Source: Hydractinia symbiolongicarpus (Eukaryota; Cnidaria; Hydrozoa; Anthoathecata; Hydractiniidae). Taken from it: a stretch of DNA of 64,000 nt. Below the pieces are notes generated by a model. It searched no databases. It was not told the DNA's origin and was given only the letters and a program-made list of their open reading frames with translations. The stretch covers positions 34,827,828 to 34,891,827 of the forward strand of contig NC_079876.1 in assembly GCF_029227915.1 (NCBI RefSeq), read 5' to 3'. Both the position numbers and the translations under genes were made by a program. Shown here piece by piece: positions 34,061 to 47,877 of this stretch (the first letter of the stretch is position 1; every line of letters begins with the position of its first letter).

Positions 34061-36307
34061 GTTAGAAAGTCAATGAAATGTAGTTTTTGAAACTGTCGCT
34101 ATTTCTTCAGCGCGCGATAACGGATAGGATTGGTCCCACAGTAAAGAATGACTTATTTATCTAAATTTTTAAATGAAGCGCTACCACAGCGCCCAGTGTA
34201 ATCGCTGAGTTCCGGCAATCACGTTAAATTAAGAAGAATGTTATTTCTTGGAGTCCAATTGTCTCATTAATCACATTTATCAGGTCACAGTCCAAAGCTA
34301 GTTCAATTAAGTCCCACAGTCAATCGTTTCACTGTTAAAAGCGATGCATCCTAGTAATATCAGATAAATATTGCTAAATACATGTTTGTACGGATATGTG
34401 ACCCAAACGTTGCAATTCAAACGGACTGACACCGTTAGAAAGTCAATGAAATGTAGTTTTTGAAACTATTGCTACTTCTTCAGCGCGCGCTAACGGCTAG
34501 GATTGGTCCCACAGTAAAAAAAATGACTTTTTCTAGCTTTATTTTTAAATGAAGCGCTACCACAGCGCCCAGTGTAATCGCTGAGTTCCAGCAATCACGT
34601 CAAATTAAGAAGAATGTTATTTCTTGGAGTCCAATTGTCTCATTTTTCACATTTATCAGGTCACAGTCCAAAGTTAGTTCAATTAAGTCCCACAGTCAAT
34701 CGTTTCATAGTTAAAAGCGATGCAACCTAGTATTATCAGAAAAATATCGCTAAATACATGTTTGTACGAATGTGTGACCCAACCGTTGTAACACAAACGG
34801 ACTGACACCGTTAGAAAGTCAATGAAATGTAGTTTTTGAAACTGTCGCTATTTCTTCAGCGCGCGATAACGGATAGGATTGGTCCCACAGTAAAGAATGA
34901 CTTATTTATCTAAAATTTTAAATGAAGCGCTACCACAGCGCCCAGTGTAATCGCTGAGTTCCGGCAATCACGTTAAATTAAGAAGAATGTTATTTCTTGG
35001 AGTCCAATTGTCTCATTAATCACATTTATCAGGTCACAGTCCAAAGCTAGTTCAATTAAGTCCCACAGTCAATCGTTTCACTGTTAAAAGCGATGCATCC
35101 TAGTAATATCAGATAAATATTGCTAAATACATGTTTGTACGGATATGTGACCCAAACGTTGCAACTCAAACGGACTGACACCGTTAGAAAGTCAATGAAA
35201 TGTAGTTTTTGAAACTATTGCTACTTCTTCAGCGCGCGCTAACGGCTAGGATTGGTCCCACAGTAAAAAAAATGACTTTTTCTAGCTTTATTTTTAAATG
35301 AAGCGCTACCACAGCGCCCAGTGTAATCGCTGAGTTCCAGCAATCACGTCAAATTAAGAAGAATGTTATTTCTTGGAGTCCAATTGTCTCATTTTTCACA
35401 TTTATCAGGTCACAGTCCAAAGTTAGTTCAATTAAGTCCCACAGTCAATCGTTTCTTTGTTAAAAGCGATGAAACCTAGTAATATCAAAAAATTATCGCT
35501 AAATACATGTTGGTACGAATATGTGACCCAACCGTTGTAACACAAACGGACTGACACCGTTAGAAAGTCAATGAAATGTAGTTTTTGAAACTGTCGCTAT
35601 TTCTTCAGCGCGCGATAACGGATAGGATTGGTCCCACAGTAAAGAATGACTTATTTATCTAAATTTTTAAATGAAGCGCTACCACAGCGCCCAGTGTAAT
35701 CGCTGAGTTCCGGCAATCACGTTAAATTAAGAAGAATGTTATTTCTTGGAGTCCAATTGTCTCATTAATCACATTTATCAGGTCACAGTCCAAAGCTAGT
35801 TCAATTAAGTCCCACAGTCAATCGTTTCACTGTTAAAAGCGATGCATCCTAGTAATATCAGATAAATATTGCTAAATACATGTTTGTACGGATATGTGAC
35901 CCAAACGTTGCAATTCAAACGGACTGACACCGTTAGAAAGTCAATGAAATGTAGTTTTTGAAACTATTGCTACTTCTTCAGCGCGCGCTAACGGCTAGGA
36001 TTGGTCCCAGAGTAAAAAAAATGACTTTTTCTAGCTTTATTTTTAAATGAAGCGCTACCACAGCGCCCAGTGTAATCGCTGAGTTCCAGCAATCACGTCA
36101 AATTAAGAAGAATGTTATTTCTTGGAGTCCAATTGTCTCATTTTTCACATTTATCAGGTCACAGTCCAAAGTTAGTTCAATTAAGTCCCACAGTCAATCG
36201 TTTCTTTGTTAAAAGCGATGAAACCTAGTAATATCAAAAAATTATCGCTAAATACATGTTGGTACGAATATGTGACCCAACCGTTGAAACTCAAACGGAT
36301 TGACACC
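33312..36307. repeat. Four tandem 749-bp dimers
   Basis: Dimers start at 33312, 34061, 34810 and 35559. Each has a 373-bp unit (CACGTTAAATTAAG, GCGATGCATCCTAG) and a 376-bp unit (AAAAAAATGACTTTTTCTAGC, GAGTTCCAGCAATCACG). The third dimer keeps TCTAAAATTTT in its first unit, as the first does. The 3' part of the second unit varies (CGTTTCATAG versus CGTTTCTTTG). An earlier copy is at 31818-32566 and a later one at 37054-37802. Confidence 0.87.
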
Positions 36308-37053
36308 GTTAGAAAGTCCATGAAGTGTAGTTTTTGAAACTGTCGCTATTTCTTCAGCGCGCGATAACGGATAGGATTGGTCCCACAGTAAAGAACGACT
36401 TATTTATCTAAATTTTTAAATAAAGCGCTACCACAGCGCCCAGTGTAATCGCTGAGTTCCGGCAATTACGTCAAATTAAGAAGAATGTTATTTCTTGGAG
36501 TCCAATTGTCTCATTTATCACATTTACCAGGTCACAGTCCAAAGTTAGTTCAGTTAAGTCCCACAGTCAATCGTTACACTGCTAAAGGCGATGCAACCTA
36601 GTAATATCAGATAAATATCGCTAAGTACATGTTGGTACGGATATGTTACCCAACCGTTGAAACTCAAACGGACTGACACCGTTAGAAAGGCAATGAAATG
36701 TAGTTTTTGAAACTGTCGCTATTTCTTTAGCGCGCGATAACGGCTAGGATTGGTCCCACAGTAAAAAAAGACTTATTAATCTAAATTTTCAAATGAAGCG
36801 CTACCACAGCGCTCAGTATAATCGCTGAGTTCCGGCAATCACGTCAAATTAGGAAAAATGTTATTTCTTGGAGTCCAATTGTCTCATTTTTCACATTTAT
36901 CAGGTCACAGTCCAAAGTTAGTTCAATTAAGTCCCACAGTCAATCGTTTCTTTGTTAAAAGCGATGAAACCTAGTAATATCAAAAAATTATCGCTAAATA
37001 CATGTTGGTACGAATATGTGACCCAACCGTTGTAACACAAACGGACTGACACC
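36308..37053. repeat. Two satellite monomers between dimer copies
   Basis: Monomers start at 36308 (AAAGAACGACTTATTTATC type) and 36681. The second is chimeric. Its 5' half has AAAAAAAGACTTATTAATC and ATTTTCAAATG, and its 3' half is the dimer-type CAAAAAATTATCGC. Confidence 0.85.
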
Positions 37054-37802
37054 GTTAGAAAGTCAATGAAATGTAGTTTTTGAAACTGTCGCTATTTCTT
37101 CAGCGCGCGATAACGGATAGGATTGGTCCCACAGTAAAGAATGACTTATTTATCTAAATTTTTAAATGAAGCGCTACCACAGCGCCCAGTGTAATCGCTG
37201 AGTTCCGGCAATCACGTTAAATTAAGAAGAATGTTATTTCTTGGAGTCCAATTGTCTCATTAATCACATTTATCAGGTCACAGTCCAAAGCTAGTTCAAT
37301 TAAGTCCCACAGTCAATCGTTTCACTGTTAAAAGCGATGCATCCTAGTAATATCAGATAAATATTGCTAAATACATGTTTGTACGGATATGTGACCCAAA
37401 CGTTGCAACTCAAACGGACTGACACCGTTAGAAAGTCAATGAAATGTAGTTTTTGAAACTATTGCTACTTCTTCAGCGCGCGCTAACGGCTAGGATTGGT
37501 CCCACAGTAAAAAAAATGACTTTTTCTAGCTTTATTTTTAAATGAAGCGCTACCACAGCGCCCAGTGTAATCGCTGAGTTCCAGCAATCACGTCAAATTA
37601 AGAAGAATGTTATTTCTTGGAGTCCAATTGTCTCATTTTTCACATTTATCAGGTCACAGTCCAAAGTTAGTTCAATTAAGTCCCACAGTCAATCGTTTCT
37701 TTGTTAAAAGCGATGAAACCTAGTAATATCAAAAAATTATCGCTAAATACATGTTGGTACAAATATGTGACCCAACCGTTGAAACTCAAACGGACTGACA
37801 CC
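37054..37802. repeat. Isolated 749-bp dimer copy
   Basis: Units start at 37054 and 37427 and carry the dimer marks GCGATGCATCCTAG and ATGACTTTTTCTAGC. It lies 746 bp beyond the four-dimer run. Confidence 0.85.
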
Positions 37803-38541
37803 GTTAGAAAGGCAATGAAATGTAGTTTTTGAAACTGTCGCTATTTCTTTAGCGCGCAATAACGGCTAGGATTGGTCCCACAGTAAAAAAAGACTTATTA
37901 ATCTAAATTTTCAAATGAAGCGCTACCACAGCGCTCAGTATAATCGCTGAGTTCCGGCAATCACGTCAAATTAAGAAAAATGTTATTCCTTGGAGTCCAA
38001 TTGTCTCATTTTTCACATTTATCAGGTCACAGTCCAAAGTTAGTTCAATTAAGTCCCACAGTCAATCGTTTCTTTGTTAAAAGCGATGAAACCTAGTAAT
38101 ATCAAAAAAATATCGCTAAATACATGTTGGTACGAATATGTGACCCAACCGTTGAAACTCAAACGGATTGACACCGTTAGAAAGTCAATGAAGTGTAGTT
38201 TTTGAAACTGTCGCTATTTCTTCAGCGCGCGATAACGGATAGGATTGGTCCCACAGTAATGAACGACTTATTTATCTAAAATGAAGCGCTACCACAGCGC
38301 CCAGTGTAATCGCTGAGTTCCGGCAATTACGTCAAATTAAGAAGAATGTTATTTCTTGGACTCCAATTGTCTCATTTATCACATTTATCAGGTCACAGTC
38401 CAAAGTTAGTTCAGTTAAGTCCCACAGTCAATCGTTACACTGTTAAAGGCGATGCAACCTAGTAATATCAGATAAATATCGCTAAGTACATGTTGGTACG
38501 GATATGTTACCCAACCGTTGAAACTCAAACGGACTGACACC
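37803..38541. repeat. Two satellite monomers, one with a 7-bp deletion
   Basis: Monomers start at 37803 and 38176. The first repeats the 36681 type (AAAAAAAGACTTATTAATC, ATTTTCAAATG) at offset 1122. The second is only 366 bp because TTTTTAA is missing at 38280/38281 (TATCTAAAATGAAGCG). That private deletion was not seen elsewhere in the window. Confidence 0.85.
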
Positions 38542-41158
38542 GTTAGAAAGGCAATGAAATGTAGTTTTTGAAACTGTCGCTATTTCTTTAGCGCGCGATA
38601 ACGGCTAGGATTGGTCCCGCAGTAAAAAATGACTTATTAATCTAAATTTTTAAATGAAGCGCTACCACAGCGCTCAGTATAATCGCTGAGTTTCGGCAGT
38701 CATGTCAAATTAAGAAGAATGTTATTTCTTGGAGACCAATTTTATTCATTTATCACATTTATCAGGTCATAGTCAAAAGTTAGTTCAATTAAGTCCCACA
38801 GACAATCGTTTCACTGCTAAAACCGATGCAACCTAGTAATATCATACAAATGTCGCTAAAAACATGTTGGTACGAATATGTGAAACAACCGTTGCAACTC
38901 AAACGGACTGACACCGTTAGAAAGTCAATGAAATGTACTTTTTGAAATTATTTCTACTTCTTCAGCGCGCGCTAACGGCTAGGATTGGTCCCACAGTAAA
39001 AAAAATGACTTTTTCTAGCTTAATTTTTAAATGAAGCGCTACCACAGCGGCCAGTGTAATCGCTGAGTTCCGGCAATCACGTCAAATTAAGAAGAATGTT
39101 ATTTCTTGGAGTCCAATTGTCTCAGTTTTCACATTTATCAGGTCACAGTCCAAAGTTAGTTCAATTAAGTCCCACAGTCAATCGTTTCTTTGTTAAAAGC
39201 GATGAAACCTAGTAATATCAAAAAAATATCGCTAAATACATGTTGGTACGAATATGTGACCCAACCGTTGAAACTCAAACGGATTGACACCGTTAGAAAG
39301 TCAATGAAGTGTAGTTTTTGAAACTGTCGCTATTTCTTCAGCGCGCGATAACGGATAGGATTGGTCCCACAGTAAAGAACGACTTATTTATCTAAATTTT
39401 TAAATGAAGCGCTACCACAGCGCCCAGTGTAATCGCTGAGTTCCGGCAATTACGTCAAATTAAGAAGAATGTTATTTCTTGGAGTCCAATTGTCTCATTT
39501 ATCACATTTATCAGGTCACAGTCCAAAGTTAGTTCAGTTAAGTCCCACAGTCAATCGTTACACTGTTAAAGGCGATGCAACCTAGTAATATCAGATAAAT
39601 ATCGCTAAGTACATGTTGGTACGGATATGTTACCCAACCGTTGAAACTCAAACGGACTGACACCGTTAGAAAGGCAATGAAATGTAGTTTTTGAAACTGT
39701 CGCTATTTCTTTAGCGCGCGATAACGGCTAGGATTGGTCCCACAGTAAAAAATGACTTATTAATCTAAATTTTTAAATAAAGCGCTACCACAGCGCTCAG
39801 TATAATCGCTGAGTTCCGGCAATCAGGTCAAATTAAGAAAAATGTTATTTCTTGGAGTCCAATTGTCTCATTTATCATATTTGTCAGGTCGCAGTCCAAA
39901 GTTAGTTCAATTAAGTCCCACAGTCAAGCGTTTCATTGTTAAAAGCGATGCAACCTAGTAATATCTGAGAAATATTGCTCAATACATGTTGGTACGAATA
40001 TGTGACCCAACCGTTAAAACTCAAACGGATGGACACCGTTAGAAAGTCAATGAAGTGTAGTTTTTGAAACTGTCGCTATTTCTTTAGCGCGCGATAACGG
40101 CTAGGATTGGTCCCACAGTAAAAAATGACTTATTAATCTAAATTTTTAAATAAAGCGCTACCACAGCGCTCAGTGTAATCGCTGAGTTCCGGCAATCACG
40201 TCAAATTAAGAAGAATGTTATTTCTTGGAGTCCAATTGTCTCAGTTTTCACATTTATCAGGTCACAGTCCAAAATCAGTTCAATTTAGCCCCACAGTCAA
40301 TCGTTTCACTGTTAAAAGCCATACAACCTAATAATACAGGAAAAACATCGCTAAATACATGTTGGTACGAATATGTGACCCAACCGTTAAAACTCAAACG
40401 GACTAACACCGATAGAAAATCAGTGAAATGTAGTTTTTCAAACTGTCTCTATTACTTCAGCGCGCGCTAACGGCTAGGATTGGTCCCATAGTAAAAAATG
40501 ACTTTTTTCTCTTAATTTTTAATTGAAGCGCTACCACAGCGCCTAGTGTAAACGCTGAGTTTCCGCAGTCATGTCATATTAAGAAGAATGTTATTTCTTG
40601 GAGTCCAATTTTATTCATTTGTCACATTTATCAGGTCATAGTCAAAAGTTAGTTCAATTAAGTCTCACAGACAATCGTTTCACTGCTAAAACCGATGCAA
40701 CCTAGTAATATCAGACAAATATCGCTAAATACATGTTGGTACGAATATGTGAAACAACCGTTGAAACTCAAACGGACTGACACCGTTAGAAATTCAGTGA
40801 AATGTAGTAGTTCAAACTGTATCTATTACTTCTGCGCGCACTATCGGCTAGGATTGGTCACACAGTAAAAAATGACATTTTTATCTTAATTTTTAATTGA
40901 AGCACTACCATAAGCGCCTAGTGTAATCGCTGATTTGTGGCAGTCATGTCAAATTGAGAAGAATGTTATTTCTTGAAGTCCAATTGTCTCACTTTCACAT
41001 TTATAAAAGTCACAATCCATAATCAGTTCAATTAAGTCCCACAGTCAATCGTTTCATTGTTAAAAGCGATGCAACCTAGTAATATCAGACAAATATCGCT
41101 AAATACATGTTGGTACGAATATGTGAAACAACCGTTGAAACTCAAACGGACTGACACC
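38542..41158. repeat. Seven mixed satellite monomers
   Basis: Monomers start at 38542, 38916, 39292, 39665, 40038, 40411 and 40785. This stretch brings in the subfamily of TCATAGTCAAAAGTTAG / CTGCTAAAACCGATGC (38.7 and 40.6 kb) and the AATTCAGTGAAATGTAGTAG / GGTCACACAG subfamily (40785). Both feed the 15-mer HOR to the right. An open frame at 40225-40470 is satellite sequence. Confidence 0.84.
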
Positions 41159-44100
41159 GTTAGAAATTCTGTGAAATGTAGTAGTTCAAACTGTATCTAT
41201 TACTTTTGCGCGCACTAACGGCTAGGATTGGTCACACAGTAAAAAATGACATTTTTATCTTAATTTTTAATTGAAGCACTACCATAAGCGCCTAGTGTAA
41301 TCGCTGATTTTTGGCAGTCATGTCAAATTGAGAAGAATGTTATTTCTTGAAGTCCAATTGTCTCACTTTCACATTTTTAAAGGTCACAATCCATAATCAG
41401 TTCAATTAAGTCCCACAGTCAATCGTTTCATTGTTAAAAGCGATGCAACCTAGTAATATCAGAAAAATATCGCTGAATACATGTTGGTACGAATATGTGA
41501 CCAACCGTTACAACTCAAACGGACTGACACCGTTAGAAAGTCAATGAAATGTACTTTTTGAAACTGTCGCTATTTCTTCAGCGTGCGATAACGGATAGGA
41601 TTGGTCCCACAGTAAAAAAAATGACTTTTTTAACTTAATTTTTAAATGAAGCACTACCACAGCGCCCAGTGTAATCGCTGAGTTCCGGCAATCACGTCAA
41701 ATTAAGAAGAATGTTATTTCTTGGAGTCCAATTGCCTCATTTTTCACATTTATCAGGTCACAGTCCAAAGTTAGTTCAATTAAGTCCCACAGTCAATCGT
41801 TTCTTTGTTAAAAGCGATGAAACCTAGTAATATCAAAAAAATATCGCTAAATACATGTTGGTACAAATATGTGACCCAACCGTTGAAACTCAAACGGATT
41901 GACACCGTTAGAAAGTCAATGAAGTGTAGTTTTTGAAACTGTCGCTATTTCTTCAGCGCGCGATAACGGTTAGGATTGGTCCCGCAGTAAAGAACGACTT
42001 ATTTATCTAAATTTTTAAATGAAGCGCTACCACAGCGCCCAGTGTAATCGCTGAGTTCCGGCAATTACGTCAAATTAAGAAGAATGTTATTTCTTGGAGT
42101 CCAATTGTCTCATTTATCACATTTATCAGGTCACAGTCCAAAGTTAGTTCAGTTAAGTCCCACAGTCAATCGTTACACAGTTAAAGGCGATGCAACCTAG
42201 TAATATCAGATAAATATCGCTAAGTACATGTTGGTACGGATATGTTACCCAACCGTTGAAACTCAAACGGACTGACACCGTTAGAAAGGCAATGAAATGT
42301 AGTTTTTGAAACTGTCGCTATTTCTTTAGCGCGCGATAACGGCTAGGATTGGTCCCACAGTAAAAAATGACTTATTAATCTAAATTTTTAAATGAAGCGC
42401 TACCACAGCTCTCAGTATAATCGCTGAGTTCCGGCAATCACGTCAAATTAAGAAAAATGTTATTTCTTGGAGTCCAATTGTCTCATTTATCATATTTGTC
42501 AGGTCGCAGTCCAAAGTTAGTTCAATTAAGTCCCACAGTCAATCGTTTCATTGTTAAAAGCGATGCAACCTAGTAATATCTGAGAAATATTGCTAAATAC
42601 ATGTTGGTACGAATATGTGAAACAACCGTTGAAACTTAAACGGACTGACACCGTTAGAAAGTCAGTGAAATGTAGTATTTGAAACTGTCTCTATTACTTC
42701 AGCGCGCGCTAACGGCTAGGATTAGTCCCACAGTAAAAAATGACTTTTTTATCTTAATTTTTAATTGAAGCGCTACCACTGCGCCTAGTATAATCACTGA
42801 GTTTCGGCAGTCATGTCAAATTAAGAAGAATGTTATTTCTTGGAGTCCAATTTTATTCATTTATCACATTTATCAGGTCATAGTCAAAAGTTAGTTCAAT
42901 TAAGTCCCACAGACAATTGTTTCACTGCTAAAACCGATGCAACCTAGTAATATCATACAAATGTCGCTAAATACATGTTGGTACGAATATGTGAAACAAC
43001 CGTTGAAACTCAAATGGACTGACACCGTTAGAAATTCAGTGAAATGTAGTATTTGAAACTGTATCTATTACTTCAGCGCGCACTAACGGCTAGGATTGGT
43101 CACACAGTAAAAAATGACATTTTTATCTTAATTTTTAATTGAAGCGCTACCACAGCGCCTAGTGTAATCGCTGATTTTTGGCAGTCATGTCAAATTAAGA
43201 AGAATGTTATTTCTTGGAGTCCAATTGTCTCACTTTCACATTTTTAAAGGTCACAATCCATAATCAGTTCAATTAAGTCCCACAGTCAATCGTTTCATTG
43301 TTAAAAGCGATGCAACCTAGTAATATCTGAAAAATATCGCTAAATACATGTTGGTACGAATATGTGAAACAACCGTTGAAACTCAAACGGACTGACAATG
43401 TTAGAAAGTCAGTGAAATGTAGTAGTTGAAACTGTATCAATTACTTCTGCGCGCACTAACGGCTAGGATTGGTCACACAGTAAAAACTGACATTTTTATC
43501 TTAATTTTTAATTGAAGCACTACCATAAGCGCCTAGTGTAATCGCTGAGTTTCGGCAATCATGTCAAATTAAGAAGAACGTTATTTCTTGAAGTCCAATT
43601 GTCTCATTTTTCACATTTATCAGGTCACAGTCCAAAGTTAGTTCAATTAAGTCCCACTGTCAATCGTTTCATAGTTAAAAGCGATGCAACCTAGTATTAT
43701 CAGAAAAATATCGCTAAATACATGTTTGTACGAATATGTGACCCAACCGTTGTAACACAAACGGACTGACACCGTTAGAAAGTCAATGAAATGTAGTTTT
43801 TGAATCTGTCGCTATTTCTTCAGCGCGCGCTAACGGCTAGGATTGGTCCCACTGTAAAAAAAAAGACTTTTTTTAGCTTAATTTTTAAATGAAGCGCTAC
43901 CACAGCGCCCAGTGTAATCGCTGAGTTCCGGCAATCACGTCAAATTAAGAAGAATGTTATTTCTTGGAGTCCAATTGTCTCATTTTTCACATTTATCAGG
44001 TCACAGTCCAAAGTTAGTTCAATTAAGTCCCACAGTCAATCGTTTCTTTGTTAAAAGCGATGAAACCTAGTAATATCAAAAAAATATCGCTAAATACATG

Positions 44101-46759
44101 TTGGTACGAATATGCGACCCAACCGTTGAAACTCAAACGGATTGACACCGTTAGAAAGTCAATGAAGTGTAGTTTTTGAAACTGTCGCTATTTCTTCAGC
44201 GCGCGATAACGGATAGGATTGGTCCCACAATAAAGAACGACTTATTTATCTAAATTTTTAAATGAAGCGCTACCACAGCGCCCAGTGTAATCGCTGAGTT
44301 CCGGCAATTACGTCAAATTAAGAAGAATGTTATTTCTTGGAGTCCAATTGTCTCATTTATCACATTTATCAGGTCACAGTCCAAAGTTAGTTCAGTTAAG
44401 TCCCACAGTCAATCGTTACACTGTTAAAGGCGATGCAACCTAGTAATATCAGATAAATATCGCTAAGTACATGTTGGTACGGATATGTTACCCAACCGTT
44501 GAAACTCAAACGGACTGACACCGTTAGAAAGGCAATGAAATGTAGTTTTTGAAACTGTCGCTATTTCTTTAGCGCGCCATAACGGCTAGGATTGGTCCCA
44601 CAGTAAAAAATGACTTATTAATCTAAATTTTTAAATGAAGCGCTACCACAGCGCTCAGTATAATCGCTGAGTTCCGGCAATCACGTCAAATTAAAAAGAA
44701 TGTTATTTCTTGGAGTCCAATTGTCTCACTTTCACATTTTTAAAGGTCACAATCCATAATCACTTCAATTAAGTCCCATAGTCAATCGTTTCATTGTTAA
44801 AAGCGATGCAACCTAGTAATATCTGAAAAATATCGCTAAATACATGTTGGTACAAATATGTGAAACAACCGTTGAAACTAAAACGGACTGACACCGTTAG
44901 AAAGTCAGTGAAAATTAGTATTTGAAACTGTCTCTATTACTTCAGCGCGCGCTAACGGCTAGGATTGGTCCCACAGTAAAAAATGACTTTTTTCTCTTAA
45001 TTTTTAATTGAAGCGCTACCACAGCGCCTAGTGTAATCGCTGAGTTTCGGCAGTCATGTCAAATTAAGAAGAATGTTATTTCTTGGAGTCCAATTGTCTA
45101 ACTTTCACATTTTTAAAGGTCACAATCCATAATGAGTTCAATTAAGTCCCACAGACAATCGTTTCACTGGTAAAAGCGATGCAACCTAGTAATATCAGGT
45201 AAGAATCGCTAAATACATGTTGGTACGAATATGTGACCCAACCGTTGAAACTCAAACGGACTGACACCGTTAGAAGGTCAGTGAAATGTAGTATTTGAAA
45301 CTGTCTCTATTACTTCAGTGCCAGAACGGCTAGGATTGGTTCCACAGTAAAAAATGACTTATTAACCTAAATTTTTAAATGAAGCGCTACCACAGCGCCC
45401 AGTGTAATCGCTGAGTTCCGGCAATCATGTCAAATTAAGAAGAATTTTATTTCTTGGAGTCCATCTTTTTTCATTTATCACATTTATCAGTTCACAGTCC
45501 AAAGTTAGTTCAATTAAATCCCACAGTCAATCGTTTCATTGTTAAAAGCGATGCAACCTAGTAATATCAGAAAAATATCGCTAAATACATGTTGGTACGA
45601 AAAGGTGACCCAACCGTTGTAACTCAAACGGACTGACACCGTTAGAAAGTCAATGAAATGTAGTTTTTGAAACTGTCGCTATTTCTTCAGCGCGCGCTAA
45701 CGGCTAGGATTGGTCCCACAGTAAAAAATGACTTACTTATCTAAATTTTTAAATGAAGCGCTACCACAGCGACCAGTGTAATCGCTGAGTTTCGGCAATC
45801 ATGTCAAATTAAGAAGAACGTTATTTCTTGGAGTCCAATTTTTTTCATTTATCACATTTATCAGGTCACAGTTCAAAGTTAGTTCAATTAAGTCCTACAT
45901 TCAATCGTTTCACTGCTAAAAGCGATGCAACCTAGTAATATCAGGTAAATATCGCTAAATACATGTTGGTACGAATATGTGACCCAACCGTTGAAACTCA
46001 AACGGACTGACACCGTTAGAAGGTCAGTGAAATGTAGTATTTGAAACTGCCTCTATTACTTCAGTGCGAGAACGGCTAGCATTGGTTCCACAGTAAAAAA
46101 TGACTTATTAACCTAATTTTTTAAATGAAGCGCTACCACAGCGCCCAGTGTAATCGCTGAGTTCCGGCAATCATGTCAAATTATGAAGAATTTTATTTCT
46201 TGGAGTCCATTTTTTTTCATTTATCACATTTATCAGTTCACAGTCCAAAGTTAGTTCAATTAAGTCCCACAGTCAATCGTTTCATTGTTAAAAGCGATGC
46301 AACCTAGTAATATCAGAAAAATATCGCTAAATACATGTTGGTACGAATAGGTGACCCAACCGTTGTAACTCAAAAGGACTGACACCGTTAGAAAGTCAAT
46401 GAAATGTAGTTTTTGAAACTGTCGCTATTTCTTCAGCGCGCGATAACGGCTAGGATTGGTCCCACAGTAAAAAATGGCTTATTAATCTAAATTTTTAAAT
46501 GAAGCGCTACCACAGCGCCCAGTATAATCGCTGAGTTCCGGCAATCACGTCAAATTAAGAAGAATGTTATTTCTTGAAGTCCAATTGTCTCACTTTCACA
46601 TTTATAAAAGTCACAATCCATAATCAGTTCAATTAAGTCCCACAGTCAATCGTTTCATTGTTAAAAGCGATGCAACCTAGTAATATCAGACAAATATCGC
46701 TAAATACATGTTGGTACGAATATGTGAAACAACCGTTGAAACTCAAACGGACTGACACC
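41159..46759. repeat. 15-mer HOR, full copy 1 (5601 bp)
   Basis: Monomers start at 41159, 41532, 41907, 42280, 42653, 43027, 43400, 43774, 44150, 44523, 44896, 45269, 45641, 46015 and 46387. The duplicated segment really begins inside the preceding monomer at about 40962. Compared with the second full copy 6719 bp away I noticed five single-base differences (positions 42179, 43039, 43742, 44763 and 45717), so identity is well above 99%. The unit mixes at least four subfamilies. Confidence 0.9.
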
Positions 46760-47877
46760 GTTAGAAATTCTGTGAAATGTAGTAGTTCAAACTGTATCTA
46801 TTACTTTTGCGCGCACTAACGGCTAGGATTGGTCACACAGTAAAAAATGACATTTTTATCTTAATTTTTAATTGAAGCACTACCATAAGCGCCTAGTGTA
46901 ATCGCTGATTTTTGGCAGTCATGTCAAATTGAGAAGAATGTTATTTCTTGAAGTCCAATTGTCTCACTTTCACATTTTTAAAGGTCACAATCCATAATCA
47001 GTTCAATTAAGTCCCACAGTCAATCGTTTCATTGTTAAAAGCGATGCAACCTAGTAATATCAGAAAAATATCGCTGAATACATGTTGGTACGAATATGTG
47101 ACCAACCGTTACAACTCAAACGGACTGACACCGTTAGAAAGTCAATGAAATGTACTTTTTGAAACTGCCTCTATTACTTCAGTGCGAGAACGGCTAGCAT
47201 TGGTTCCACAGTAAAAAATGACTTATTAACCTAATTTTTTAAATGAAGCGCTACCACAGCGCCCAGTGTAATCGCTGAGTTCCGGCAATCATGTCAAATT
47301 ATGAAGAATTTTATTTCTTGGAGTCCATTTTTTTTCATTTATCACATTTATCAGTTCACAGTCCAAAGTTAGTTCAATTAAGTCCCACAGTCAATCGTTT
47401 CATTGTTAAAAGCGATGCAACCTAGTAATATCAGAAAAATATCGCTAAATACATGTTGGTACGAATAGGTGACCCAACCGTTGTAACTCAAAAGGACTGA
47501 CACCGTTAGAAAGTCAATGAAATGTAGTTTTTGAAACTGTCGCTATTTCTTCAGCGCGCGATAACGGCTAGGATTGGTCCCACAGTAAAAAATGGCTTAT
47601 TAATCTAAATTTTTAAATGAAGCGCTACCACAGCGCCCAGTATAATCGCTGAGTTCCGCCAATCACGTCAAATTAAGAAGAATGTTATTTCTTGAAGTCC
47701 AATTGTCTCACTTTCACATTTATAAAAGTCACAATCCATAATCAGTTCAATTAAGTCCCACAGTCAATCGTTTCATTGTTAAAAGCGATGCAACCTAGTA
47801 ATATCAGACAAATATCGCTAAATACATGTTGGTACGAATATGTGAAACAACCGTTGAAACTCAAACGGACTGACACC
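46760..47877. repeat. 15-mer HOR, internally deleted middle copy (1118 bp)
   Basis: Monomers start at 46760, 47133 and 47505. 46760 equals HOR position 1 (41159). 47133 starts as position 2 (TGTACTTTTTGAAACTG) and switches at about 47165 to position 14 (CCTCTATTACTTCAGTGCGAG). 47505 equals position 15. Twelve monomers (4483 bp) are missing relative to a full unit, with the junction in a shared GAAACTG. One private change is GAGTTCCGCCAATC. Confidence 0.88.
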
